Shown: piece by piece, positions 15,400 to 23,471 of the stretch | Layout: every line of letters starts with the position of its first letter | How positions within the stretch are numbered: position 1 is the stretch's first letter | Assembly (NCBI RefSeq): GCF_900129405.1 | Contig: NZ_FQVQ01000003.1 | Coordinates: forward strand, 124,001 to 188,000 | From: Flavobacterium fontis | GTDB lineage: Bacteria > Bacteroidota > Bacteroidia > Flavobacteriales > Flavobacteriaceae | Direction of reading: 5' to 3' | Length of the DNA stretch: 64,000 nucleotides | Translations under genes and position numbers: made by a program | The notes under the pieces: generated by a model | What the model was told of the DNA's origin: nothing | The model's database searches: none | Seen by the model: the letters and a program-made list of their open reading frames with translations, nothing else

Positions 15400-15990
15400 T
15401 TATTTTCCGATTTCGTAGAGTCGAGCTACATATTTTCCAATCACATCAAACTCCAAATTGACAGGAGTGCCTATAGCAAAGGTATGAAAATTCGTATGTT
15501 CATACGTGTAAGGGATGATGGCTACACTAAAAGCATTTTTTTGCGAATCTACAACGGTCAAACTGGTGCCGTTTACCGTAATCGATCCTTTTTCGATGGT
15601 AACATTGTTGGTTTGTGCGTCATATTCAAACGTAAAATACCAACTCCCTTCGGCTTCGCGAATGGCAACACAAGTTCCTATTTGATCTACATGTCCCTGC
15701 ACAATATGTCCGTCCAAACGATCGCCCAATTTCATGGCACGTTCTAAGTTCAATTTATCCCCAACATTCCATTGCCCTACATTGGTTTTTAGCAGCGTTT
15801 CTTTAATGGCTGTTACGGTATATTGATGACCTTCGATAGCCACGACGGTTAAACATACCCCGTTGTGGGCTACACTTTGGTCAATTTTTAGTTCCGATGT
15901 AAGTTCGGAAACTACGGTAATATGCAGGTTTTCTTGCTCTTTAACGAGTGCGGTTATGGTTCCTAGGGTTTCTATAATGCCTGTAAACAT
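15400..15990 (-). CDS. ribE: Riboflavin synthase, alpha subunit
   Basis: It dismutates two 6,7-dimethyl-8-ribityllumazine molecules into riboflavin and a pyrimidinedione. The 196 residues contain the two tandem lumazine-binding barrels: MFTGIIE and SVAHNGVCLTVV in the first, DGHIVQGHVDQ and SITVNGTSLTVV in the second, so both binding sites are intact. It is transcribed divergently from pdxA from a -7 box at 16021-16028 (minus). No FMN riboswitch is seen in the short leader. Confidence 0.95.
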   Translation of the reverse strand: MFTGIIETLGTITALVKEQENLHITVVSELTSELKIDQSVAHNGVCLTVVAIEGHQYTVTAIKETLLKTNVGQWNVGDKLNLERAMKLGDRLDGHIVQGHVDQIGTCVAIREAEGSWYFTFEYDAQTNNVTIEKGSITVNGTSLTVVDSQKNAFSVAIIPYTYEHTNFHTFAIGTPVNLEFDVIGKYVARLYEIGK

Positions 15991-16007
15991 TTGTCGTTTT
16001 TATTTTC

Positions 16008-16015
16008 TAAATTTG
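16008..16015 (+). promoter_or_regulatory. Putative -7 element TAAATTTG of pdxA
   Basis: A perfect TAnnTTTG match 39 bp before the pdxA ATG. Confidence 0.5.
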
Positions 16016-16020
16016 CCCTT

Positions 16021-16028
16021 CAAAAGTA
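16021..16028 (-). promoter_or_regulatory. Putative -7 element TACTTTTG of ribE
   Basis: A perfect match on the minus strand, 30 bp before the ribE start. It nearly abuts the pdxA box, so the two divergent promoters overlap. Confidence 0.5.
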
Positions 16029-16054
16029 CGCATTTAAATCGACTTCATTTACCC

Positions 16055-17119
16055 ATGAAAAAAGCGGAGAATATTATAGTAGGAATTGCTGTTGGAGATC
16101 TTAACGGGATAGGTTGTGAAGTGATTTTAAAAACCTTTGAAGATACACGTATGTTGGAGTTGTGTACGCCCGTATTGTTTGCCAATGTAAAAGTGATTTC
16201 TTTTATAAAAAAAAGCATGCAATCGGAATTACCGCTCCATGGTATTGACCGTTTGGATCAATTGATTGTTGGAAAAGTGAATGTGCTTAATGTGTGGAAG
16301 GAATCGGTGGATATTCAGTTTGGACAATTGAACGATCAGGTAGGAAGTTATGCTATTAAATCGTTTGTCGCTGCTACGGAAGCGTTAAAAAACGACGCTA
16401 TAGATGCCTTGGTGACAGCGCCTATTAATAAGTATTCGATTCAATCAGAGGGTTTTTCATTTCCGGGACACACCGACTATCTCGACCAACAATTAGAAGG
16501 CAATGCCTTAATGTTGATGGTTCACGACCGATTGCGAGTAGGATTATTGACCGATCATGTTCCTGTCAATGAGGTTTCGCAGCACGTTACACGTGAGCGG
16601 GTACAACAAAAAATCCGAACGGTATATGAAACGTTGAAACAAGATTTTCGAATCAATCGTCCTAAAATCGCGGTTCTTGGATTGAATCCACATGCCGGCG
16701 ACAATGGCGTTATTGGCAAAGAAGATCAAGAAATTTTAAAGCCCGAAATACAAAAATTGTTTGATCAAGGTATTTTGGTGTTTGGACCCTATTCAGCCGA
16801 CGGATTCTTTGGTTCGGGACAGCATGAAAAGTTTGATGCCGTTATCGCCTCCTATCACGACCAAGGATTAATTCCGTTTAAAACGCTTTCTTTTGGATCG
16901 GGAGTAAATTATACAGCGGGCTTGCACAAAATTCGCACCTCCCCCGACCATGGAACCGCATTTGAAATTGCGGGGAAAAATCAAGCGGATGCCACTTCTT
17001 TCAAAGAAGCAGTCTACCTTGCTCTTGATATTTATAAGGCACGCCATGAATACAAAGAATGGTCAAAGAATCCCTTAAAAATCAAAGAAAAACAGTTGGA
17101 ATCAAAAAAAGGGCATTAA
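16055..17119 (+). CDS. pdxA: 4-hydroxythreonine-4-phosphate dehydrogenase
   Basis: It oxidises 4-phosphohydroxy-L-threonine in the DXP-dependent route to pyridoxal phosphate. The three metal-binding His are visible at H139 (FPGHTDYL), H168 (LLTDHVPV) and H268 (ASYHDQGLIPFK), as are GDLNGIG near the N-terminus and KIRTSPDHGTAFEIAG near the C-terminus. ATG at 16055 gives 354 residues; the open frame reaches back into the ribE gene but this is not coding. The dxs gene at 41.7 kb makes the co-substrate of the next pathway step. Confidence 0.95.
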   Translation: MKKAENIIVGIAVGDLNGIGCEVILKTFEDTRMLELCTPVLFANVKVISFIKKSMQSELPLHGIDRLDQLIVGKVNVLNVWKESVDIQFGQLNDQVGSYAIKSFVAATEALKNDAIDALVTAPINKYSIQSEGFSFPGHTDYLDQQLEGNALMLMVHDRLRVGLLTDHVPVNEVSQHVTRERVQQKIRTVYETLKQDFRINRPKIAVLGLNPHAGDNGVIGKEDQEILKPEIQKLFDQGILVFGPYSADGFFGSGQHEKFDAVIASYHDQGLIPFKTLSFGSGVNYTAGLHKIRTSPDHGTAFEIAGKNQADATSFKEAVYLALDIYKARHEYKEWSKNPLKIKEKQLESKKGH

Positions 17120-17123
17120 GGCT

Positions 17124-17152
17124 TTTGAATTTGATATAAATTTATATCTTTG
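17124..17152 (+). promoter_or_regulatory. Promoter TTTG-N17-TATCTTTG of the DUF177-rpmF operon
   Basis: TTTG at 17124-17127 and a perfect TATCTTTG at 17145-17152. Confidence 0.65.
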
Positions 17153-17196
17153 CACTCCCAAAGTTGAGGCTTGCAGTTAGGCAAATTGGTGAAACG

Positions 17197-17736
17197 ATGA
17201 AAGTTACAAATGAATTTTTAATTCCTTTTACAGGATTAAAATTGGGAAAACACCAATTTGACTATCAAATTAGCCAAAAGTTCTTTGAGTCGTATGCGTA
17301 TTGCGATTTTGAAAATTGTGCGGTAGACGTAAAAGTGGTTTTAGACAAAAAATCAACCTTTATGGAATTGTCACTCAAACACAAAGGAACTGTTTTTGTT
17401 CCTTGCGATGTCACAGGTGAGCAATTCGATTTACCCGTTAAAGGTGCCATCAAAGTGGTGGTTAAGTTTGGAGACGAATTTAACAATGAAAATGAGGAGC
17501 TTCTCATTTTACCCCACGGTGAACACCAAATTGATATTACGCAATATGTTTATGAGTTGATTGTGTTGTCGGTTCCCCAAAAAAGGGTACATCCCCGCGT
17601 AAAAGACGGATCACTCAAAAACGAAGCCCTAGAAAAACTGTCTGTTACTTCGGTGAAAACCCAAGAAACAACACCAAAAGAAGAAAATATAGATCCCCGT
17701 TGGGATAAATTAAAACAACTATTAACGGATAAATAA
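17197..17736 (+). CDS. YceD/DUF177 family protein
   Basis: The family is encoded next to rpmF in most bacteria and has a role in 23S rRNA or ribosome maturation that is only partly understood. The 179 residues starting MKVTNEFLIPFTGLKLG have the usual beta-rich core, the strand FVPCDVTGEQFDLPV that carries the single conserved Cys of the family region, and a charged C-terminus ending PRWDKLKQLL, which is the standard DUF177 ending. ATG 17197 is preferred over the longer frame from 17164. rpmF follows after 8 bp. Confidence 0.88.
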   Translation: MKVTNEFLIPFTGLKLGKHQFDYQISQKFFESYAYCDFENCAVDVKVVLDKKSTFMELSLKHKGTVFVPCDVTGEQFDLPVKGAIKVVVKFGDEFNNENEELLILPHGEHQIDITQYVYELIVLSVPQKRVHPRVKDGSLKNEALEKLSVTSVKTQETTPKEENIDPRWDKLKQLLTDK

Positions 17737-17744
17737 TATAAAAA

Positions 17745-17939
17745 ATGGCACATCCTAAGAGAAGACAATCTGCGTCAAGAAGAGACAAAAGAAGAACGCA
17801 CTACAAGGCTACTGCTGCGACTATCGCTACTTGCCCTGTAACTGGTGAGGCTCACTTGTATCACAGAGCGTACTGGCATGAAGGTAAAATGTATTACAGA
17901 GGTCAAGTAGTTATTGATAAATCAGTAGCTGAGGCTTAA
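17745..17939 (+). CDS. rpmF: 50S ribosomal protein bL32
   Basis: A 64-residue basic protein starting [20 protein letters not shown], which is diagnostic for bL32. Only one Cys (TCPVTGEAH) remains of the zinc-ribbon Cys found in some bL32 proteins, so this is the zinc-free form. It follows the DUF177 gene by 8 bp and is followed by a terminator. Confidence 0.97.
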   Translation: MAHPKRRQSASRRDKRRTHYKATAATIATCPVTGEAHLYHRAYWHEGKMYYRGQVVIDKSVAEA

Positions 17940-17961
17940 TATATACGGTAAAAAATCCCTC

Positions 17962-17990
17962 AAACTCTCACTATGTGGGAGTTTTTTGTT
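17962..17990 (+). terminator. Terminator after rpmF
   Basis: AAACTCTCAC (17962-17971), loop TAT, GTGGGAGTTT (17975-17984) and a T run; the stem includes one G-T pair. Confidence 0.75.
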
Positions 17991-18080
17991 TTTTACACCT
18001 TAAAAAGTATAACTCAATTATTTTTTGTAATTTCCACCCTCTGAAATGACATGCTTTTCAGAGCGCTATTAAACCAAACT

Positions 18081-19079
18081 ATGAGTACAATTACAGCCGC
18101 TATTACAGCCGTAGGCGCTTATGTCCCTGATTTTGTTTTGTCCAATGAAGTACTGGAGCAAATGGTAGATACCAATGATGAATGGATTACTACCCGCACC
18201 GGAATCAAAGAGCGCCGTTTGTTAAAAGAATCGGGAAAAGGCACTTCTTTTTTAGCGATCAAAGCGGCTCAAAATCTTCTAGAAAAGAATAATATCGACC
18301 CCTTAGAAATTGATTTAATCATCATGGCCACGGCTACACCCGATATGCCCGTTGCTTCAACCGGAGTATATGTAGCTTCACAAATTGGTGCGGTTAATGC
18401 TTTTGCGTTTGACTTGTCTGCTGCATGTTCTAGTTTTTTGTATGGAATGTCAACGGCTGCCGCTTACATTCAATCGGGGCGTTATAAAAAAGTGTTGTTA
18501 ATTGGAGCCGATAAAATGTCATCCATCATCGACTATACTGATCGAGCTACGTGTATCATTTTTGGTGATGGAGCTGGTGCCGTTTTGTTTGAACCCAATT
18601 CAGAAGGCTTAGGATTACAAGATGAGTTCTTGCGCTCGGATGGAATCGGTCGAGAGTATTTAAAGATTGACGCCGGAGGTTCGATACTTCCAGCCTCTAA
18701 AGATACCGTGGAAAACGGACAGCATTTTGTTTTTCAAGATGGGAAAACAGTTTTCAAATACGCCGTTTCAGGAATGGCTGATGTGAGTGAAAAAATCATG
18801 CAACGCAATAACTTAACCCATGATGATATTAATTGGTTGGTAGCCCATCAAGCCAACCGCCGTATTATTGATGCAACGGCACAACGCATGGGATTGGATG
18901 AATCCAAAGTATTGATAAATATTCAACGCTATGGAAATACAACTTCGGCTACCTTACCCTTGTTGTTGAGTGATTTTGAAAATCAATTAAAAAAAGGTGA
19001 TAATCTAATTTTTGCTGCATTTGGGGGTGGGTTCACTTGGGGAGCCATTTACCTAAAATGGGCGTATAACAAACAATAA
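18081..19079 (+). CDS. fabH: Beta-ketoacyl-ACP synthase III
   Basis: It condenses acetyl-CoA (or branched acyl-CoA) with malonyl-ACP to start fatty acid synthesis. The Cys-His-Asn triad is C116 (DLSAACSSFLYG), H256 (WLVAHQANRRI) and N286 (RYGNTTSAT); the N-terminal EWITTRTGIKERR motif is also typical. ATG at 18081 gives 332 residues; the frame opens ten codons earlier. accB follows after 23 bp, forming the common fabH-accB-accC cluster that joins chain initiation to malonyl-CoA supply. Confidence 0.96.
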   Translation: MSTITAAITAVGAYVPDFVLSNEVLEQMVDTNDEWITTRTGIKERRLLKESGKGTSFLAIKAAQNLLEKNNIDPLEIDLIIMATATPDMPVASTGVYVASQIGAVNAFAFDLSAACSSFLYGMSTAAAYIQSGRYKKVLLIGADKMSSIIDYTDRATCIIFGDGAGAVLFEPNSEGLGLQDEFLRSDGIGREYLKIDAGGSILPASKDTVENGQHFVFQDGKTVFKYAVSGMADVSEKIMQRNNLTHDDINWLVAHQANRRIIDATAQRMGLDESKVLINIQRYGNTTSATLPLLLSDFENQLKKGDNLIFAAFGGGFTWGAIYLKWAYNKQ

Positions 19080-19102
19080 ACGATAACTAAAACGAAAGAA
19101 CT

Positions 19103-19585
19103 ATGGATTTAAAAGAGATTCAAAATCTGATCAAATTCGTATCCAACTCGGGTGTTGCTGAGGTAAAATTGGAGACTGGCGATGTAAAAATTACCATCCG
19201 CACCACTTTGGAAGGAAATACTCCTGATATTACGTATGTACAATCCGCACCGGTGGCTCCTGTGATTTCGCAAGTAGCGGCTCCTGCTCCAGCAGCTCCA
19301 GCAGCTCCAGCTACACCTGCCGCACCTGCCGCTGACGATGCAAAATATATCACCATCAAGTCGCCCATGATTGGTACTTTTTACCGCAAACCCGCGCCCG
19401 ACAAATCTCCGTTTGTTGAAGTAGGTTCATCAATCGGTAAAGGGGATGTATTGTGTGTGGTAGAAGCCATGAAATTGTTCAATGAAATTGAATCGGAAGT
19501 ATCGGGTAAAATCGTCAAAATATTAGTAGACGATATGTCTCCCGTTGAATTTGATCAACCGCTATTCTTGGTCGATCCGTCTTAA
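19103..19585 (+). CDS. accB: Biotin carboxyl carrier protein of acetyl-CoA carboxylase
   Basis: The protein carries biotin on K124 in the VVEAMKLFNEI motif and shuttles carboxyl groups between AccC and the carboxyltransferase. It has an N-terminal helical segment (about 1-45), an Ala/Pro swinging linker (about 50-78) and the C-terminal biotinyl domain (about 84-160). The length of 160 residues is normal. It lies between fabH and accC on the same strand. Confidence 0.97.
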   Translation: MDLKEIQNLIKFVSNSGVAEVKLETGDVKITIRTTLEGNTPDITYVQSAPVAPVISQVAAPAPAAPAAPATPAAPAADDAKYITIKSPMIGTFYRKPAPDKSPFVEVGSSIGKGDVLCVVEAMKLFNEIESEVSGKIVKILVDDMSPVEFDQPLFLVDPS

Positions 19586-19659
19586 TTTGTAGTGACTTCC
19601 ACAGGATAAGGACTTTTTTTCTGTGTTGGAAGTCTAGGTTTAATTTAAATTGAAACAGG

Positions 19660-21006
19660 ATGTTCAAGAAAATATTAATCGCCAATAGAGGCGAAATCGC
19701 TTTGCGTGTGATTCGCACCTGTCGTGAGATGGGGATAAAAACCGTTGCAGTGTATTCTACTGCGGATGCTGAAAGTTTACACGTAAAATTTGCCGATGAA
19801 GCGGTTTGTATCGGACCTGCGCCGAGTAACTTATCGTATTTGAAAATGTCCAACATTATCGCAGCTGCTGAAATTACCAATGCCGATGCGATTCACCCAG
19901 GATATGGTTTCCTTTCAGAAAACGCCAAATTCTCCAAAATTTGTCAGGAACACGGCATCAAATTTATTGGTGCTTCCCCTGAAATGATTGAGAAAATGGG
20001 AGACAAAGCCACCGCCAAAGCTACCATGAAAGCGGCGGGAGTTCCCTGTGTGCCAGGTTCTGATGGAATATTAGAGTCCCTGGAACAAGCCAAAAAAGTA
20101 GCCAAAGAAATTGGGTATCCCGTGATGATGAAAGCTACTGCAGGGGGTGGAGGAAAAGGAATGCGTGCCATTTGGAAAGAAGAAGAGCTCGATAAAGCTT
20201 GGGAAAGTGCCCGATTAGAAGCTGCTGCGGCCTTCGGAAACGATGGGATGTATATGGAAAAATTGATTGAAGAGCCCCGTCATATTGAAATTCAAGTGGT
20301 AGGGGATTCCTATGGAAAAGCATGTCACTTATCTGAACGTGATTGTTCGGTGCAACGTCGCCACCAGAAGTTAACCGAAGAAACTCCCTCTCCATTTATG
20401 ACCGATGATTTGCGTCAACGGATGGGGGATGCTGCCGTGAAAGCAGCTGAGTTTATTCAATATGAAGGTGCTGGAACGGTAGAGTTTTTGGTAGATAAAC
20501 ACCGCAATTTCTACTTTATGGAAATGAATACCCGTATTCAGGTAGAACACCCTATCACCGAGCAAGTAATTGATTACGATTTAATTCGCGAACAAATATT
20601 GGTAGCGGCAGGTGTGCCGATTTCGGGTAAAAATTATTTGCCACAATTGCATTCCATCGAGTGTCGTATCAATGCGGAAGACCCGTACAATGATTTCCGT
20701 CCCTCGCCAGGAAAAATTACTGTGTTGCATGCGCCAGGAGGACACGGAGTTCGTTTAGATACCCACGTTTATGCGGGCTACACCATACCACCCAACTACG
20801 ACTCTATGATTGCGAAGTTGATTACCACGGCACAAACCCGCGAGGAGGCCATCAACAAAATGAAGCGCGCGTTGGATGAGTTTTATATTGAAGGAATAAA
20901 AACCACCATACCTTTTCACCGTCAGTTAATGGATGAACCGGATTATGTGGCTGGAAATTATACCACAAAATTTATGGAATCCTTTAAAATGAAAGATCCC
21001 AATTAA
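19660..21006 (+). CDS. accC: Acetyl-CoA carboxylase, biotin carboxylase subunit
   Basis: It carboxylates the biotin of AccB using ATP and bicarbonate. The 448 residues show the ATP-grasp plan: [23 protein letters not shown], the glycine loop [13 protein letters not shown], the [13 protein letters not shown] segment, the metal-binding [16 protein letters not shown] and the [16 protein letters not shown] end. It is the third gene of the fabH-accB-accC cluster and is followed by a strong terminator. Confidence 0.97.
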   Translation: MFKKILIANRGEIALRVIRTCREMGIKTVAVYSTADAESLHVKFADEAVCIGPAPSNLSYLKMSNIIAAAEITNADAIHPGYGFLSENAKFSKICQEHGIKFIGASPEMIEKMGDKATAKATMKAAGVPCVPGSDGILESLEQAKKVAKEIGYPVMMKATAGGGGKGMRAIWKEEELDKAWESARLEAAAAFGNDGMYMEKLIEEPRHIEIQVVGDSYGKACHLSERDCSVQRRHQKLTEETPSPFMTDDLRQRMGDAAVKAAEFIQYEGAGTVEFLVDKHRNFYFMEMNTRIQVEHPITEQVIDYDLIREQILVAAGVPISGKNYLPQLHSIECRINAEDPYNDFRPSPGKITVLHAPGGHGVRLDTHVYAGYTIPPNYDSMIAKLITTAQTREEAINKMKRALDEFYIEGIKTTIPFHRQLMDEPDYVAGNYTTKFMESFKMKDPN

Positions 21007-21013
21007 AATAAAG

Positions 21014-21038
21014 CCACCTTTCGAGGTGGTTTTTTTTT
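21014..21038 (+). terminator. Terminator after accC
   Basis: CCACCT, loop TTCG, AGGTGG and nine T. Confidence 0.9.
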
Positions 21039-21091
21039 CTTCGACTAAAGGCTAATTTCCTTTTTAGAAATCAAAGGGAATCGAATGCAAT

Positions 21092-21119
21092 AAAAAAACC
21101 CGCTCCAATGGAACGGGTT
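21092..21119 (-). terminator. Terminator of the rplU-rpmA operon
   Basis: On the minus strand AACCCGTTCC and GGAGCGGGTT pair around ATT, followed by T. Confidence 0.85.
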
Positions 21120-21142
21120 AATTTATGTTTTAATACGAAGTA

Positions 21143-21403
21143 TTATGCTTTGAAGGGTTCAACAGATACAAAAGATTTGTTATCTCCTTTTTTCTGGAAT
21201 TTTACAATTCCATCAACCTTAGCGTGTAGTGTATGGTCTTTGCCCATGTACACGTTTTCACCTGGATTGTGTTTTGAACCACGTTGTCTAACGATAATGT
21301 TACCTGCGATAGCCGCTTGACCACCATAGATTTTTACACCAAGTCGTTTCGACTCTGATTCTCTTCCGTTCTTGGAACTACCGACACCTTTCTTGTGAGC
21401 CAT
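21143..21403 (-). CDS. rpmA: 50S ribosomal protein bL27
   Basis: An 86-residue protein starting [23 protein letters not shown], the invariant bL27 N-terminus that reaches the peptidyl-transferase centre; no cleavable N-terminal extension of the Firmicutes type is present. It follows rplU after 22 bp in the conserved rplU-rpmA operon. Confidence 0.98.
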   Translation of the reverse strand: MAHKKGVGSSKNGRESESKRLGVKIYGGQAAIAGNIIVRQRGSKHNPGENVYMGKDHTLHAKVDGIVKFQKKGDNKSFVSVEPFKA

Positions 21404-21425
21404 GATGTTTTGGTTTTATAAGTTA

Positions 21426-21884
21426 TTATTCTTCAGTTTTTTTGGTTTTCTTCGGTGCTTTTGGTGCAGCATCCTCTGATTTTTCTGCTTTTGGCGCTTT
21501 TGCTTTTTTAGGCGCTTCTTCTGTAGCTTCTACAGCAGGAGCAGCTTCTTTTTTAACCGCTTTTTTTGCACCAGTGGCAGCAATGCCTTCAATAACGATT
21601 TGGGTTAAAGATTGACGGTGACCGTTTTTCTTTTTGTACCCTTTTCTACGTTTTTTCTTGAAAACGATTACTTTTTCACCTTTAAGGTGTTGTAAAACTT
21701 TGGCTTCTACGGAAGCACCTTCTATAGCTGGGGCGCCGATCGTAATTGTTCCGTTGTCGTCTAATAAAAGAACTTTTTCAAAAGAAACTTTTGAACCTTC
21801 TTCGTTCGCTAAACGGTGAACAAAAACTTTCTGGTCTTTGCTTACTTTGAATTGTTGCCCTGCTATCTCTACGATTGCGTACAT
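21426..21884 (-). CDS. rplU: 50S ribosomal protein bL21 with long Lys/Ala-rich tail
   Basis: Residues 1-102 are a normal bL21 (MYAIVEIAGQQFKV start, KKKRRKGYKKKNGHRQ basic loop, TQIVIEGI end). Residues 103-152 add a low-complexity tail of Ala, Lys, Glu and Pro with no family outside this phylum that I recognise; about 103 residues is the usual total length. The tail is probably disordered and could contact rRNA or the solvent side of the subunit. Transcription starts from the promoter at 21918-21947. Confidence 0.96.
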   Translation of the reverse strand: MYAIVEIAGQQFKVSKDQKVFVHRLANEEGSKVSFEKVLLLDDNGTITIGAPAIEGASVEAKVLQHLKGEKVIVFKKKRRKGYKKKNGHRQSLTQIVIEGIAATGAKKAVKKEAAPAVEATEEAPKKAKAPKAEKSEDAAPKAPKKTKKTEE

Positions 21885-21917
21885 AACAATAATGTTTAGT
21901 TAAAAATTTTAAGGTTG

Positions 21918-21947
21918 CAAATATACAAATTAATTTCATTGAAACAA
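21918..21947 (-). promoter_or_regulatory. Promoter TTG-N19-TATATTTG of rplU-rpmA
   Basis: On the minus strand TTG (21947-21945) and TATATTTG (21925-21918) with 19-bp spacing, a textbook flavobacterial promoter. Confidence 0.75.
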
Positions 21948-22040
21948 GCTAATTTTCAAAATACTCGACCTAAGAATCAAAGGATTAGATTAAGGCGTTA
22001 CTCGAGATGTAAAAAAATGCTGAAACCCAATTAAAAAATC

Positions 22041-22048
22041 TATTTTTG
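22041..22048 (+). promoter_or_regulatory. Putative -7 element TATTTTTG of the M16 operon
   Basis: A perfect TAnnTTTG match 84 bp before the first M16 gene. Confidence 0.5.
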
Positions 22049-22132
22049 TGTAACAATTTGCCTGTTTGTGTGACAAATGGGCATTCGATTTAACGCTGGG
22101 TTCAACCCCGAAAAAACAAACAACGAATTCTT

Positions 22133-23461
22133 ATGAAAAAATCTTTAATCGCTTTAAGTTCATTGCTTATGCTTGGAGGTACAGCTCATGCTCAAAAAGT
22201 TGCTTTTGAAGAGTATGACTTAGACAACGGAATGCATGTCATTCTCCACAACGACCCTTCGGCGCCTGTAGTGATTACCTCGGTAATGTATCACGTAGGA
22301 GCCAAAGACGAAAATCCAGATCGTACTGGTTTTGCCCACTTTTTTGAGCACTTATTGTTTGAAGGAACTAAAAACATTAAACGAGGAGAATGGTTCAAAA
22401 TCGTAACAGGTAACGGCGGTACTAACAATGCCAATACGACCGATGACCGTACGTATTATTTTGAAGTTTTCCCTTCCAATAACCTTGAATTGGGGTTGTG
22501 GATGGAATCTGAGCGATTGATGCACCCGGTGATTAACCAAATTGGGGTGGATACTCAAAATGAAGTGGTTAAAGAAGAAAAGCGTTTACGCGTAGACAAT
22601 CAGCCTTATGGGCAATTGATTGCCGAAGTAAAGAAAAATATGTTTGTGAAACACCCGTATCGTTGGGCAACCATTGGTTCTATGGAGCATTTGGATGCGG
22701 CAACTTTGGAAGAGTTTCAAGCGTTTAACAAAAAGTTCTATACCCCAAACAATGCCGTTTTAGTTGTGGCAGGGCAAATTGATATTGCGCAAACGAAAGC
22801 TTGGATTCAGAAGTATTTCGGCCCAATTCCACGAGGTGAAGAAGTGAAGCGTCAGAAGTTTGAAGAAGCACCGATTACACAAGAAATCCGTGCAACCTAT
22901 GAAGATCCTAACATTCAAAAACCCATGGTGGTGGCTTCATACAGAACCCCTTCAATGAAATCACGTGATGCTCGTGTGTTGGATATGATTTCAACCTATT
23001 TAAGTGATGGAAACAGTTCCAAATTGTACAAGAAAATTGTCGATGACAAAAAAATGGCGTTACAAATTGGAGCTTTCAACTATTCCCAAGAAGATTATGG
23101 GATGTACATTCTTTATGGAATGCCACAAGGCGAAACTACTTTGGCGCAGTTGGTAAAAGAAATGGATGAGGAAATTGTGAAATTACAAAACGAACTCATT
23201 TCAGAGAACGACTACAAGAAATTGCAAAATAAGATTGAAAACAACTACGTAAACAACAATTCTAGTGTAGAAGGGGTAGCTGAAAACTTGGCATCTTACT
23301 ATATGTTGTACGGTGATGTTAATTTAATCAACACTGAAATCGAAATGTATCGCTCAATTACCCGAGAAGAAATTCGTGACATTGCCAAAAAGTATTTGAA
23401 TCCCAACCAGCGTTTAATTCTGGATTATGTTCCAGCCAAAGACAAAGCAGACGCTAAATAA
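22133..23461 (+). CDS. M16 zinc peptidase, catalytic subunit
   Basis: A pitrilysin/processing-peptidase-like protein with a signal peptide (about 1-20, ending AHA), so it acts in the periplasm or outer membrane. The inverted zinc motif HXXEH is H69-F-F-E-H73, with the third ligand in the NEVVKEE segment at about 148-149. The 442 residues equal two half-domains of M16B. The next gene, 10 bp downstream, is an M16 protein without the zinc motif; the two probably form a heterodimer like other bacterial M16B pairs. The substrate is unknown. Confidence 0.92.
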   Translation: MKKSLIALSSLLMLGGTAHAQKVAFEEYDLDNGMHVILHNDPSAPVVITSVMYHVGAKDENPDRTGFAHFFEHLLFEGTKNIKRGEWFKIVTGNGGTNNANTTDDRTYYFEVFPSNNLELGLWMESERLMHPVINQIGVDTQNEVVKEEKRLRVDNQPYGQLIAEVKKNMFVKHPYRWATIGSMEHLDAATLEEFQAFNKKFYTPNNAVLVVAGQIDIAQTKAWIQKYFGPIPRGEEVKRQKFEEAPITQEIRATYEDPNIQKPMVVASYRTPSMKSRDARVLDMISTYLSDGNSSKLYKKIVDDKKMALQIGAFNYSQEDYGMYILYGMPQGETTLAQLVKEMDEEIVKLQNELISENDYKKLQNKIENNYVNNNSSVEGVAENLASYYMLYGDVNLINTEIEMYRSITREEIRDIAKKYLNPNQRLILDYVPAKDKADAK

Positions 23462-23471
23462 TTGAATCATC

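Noticed and set aside
15119..16055. FMN riboswitch for ribE
   Set aside because: Only about 60 bases separate ribE and pdxA, occupied by two promoters.
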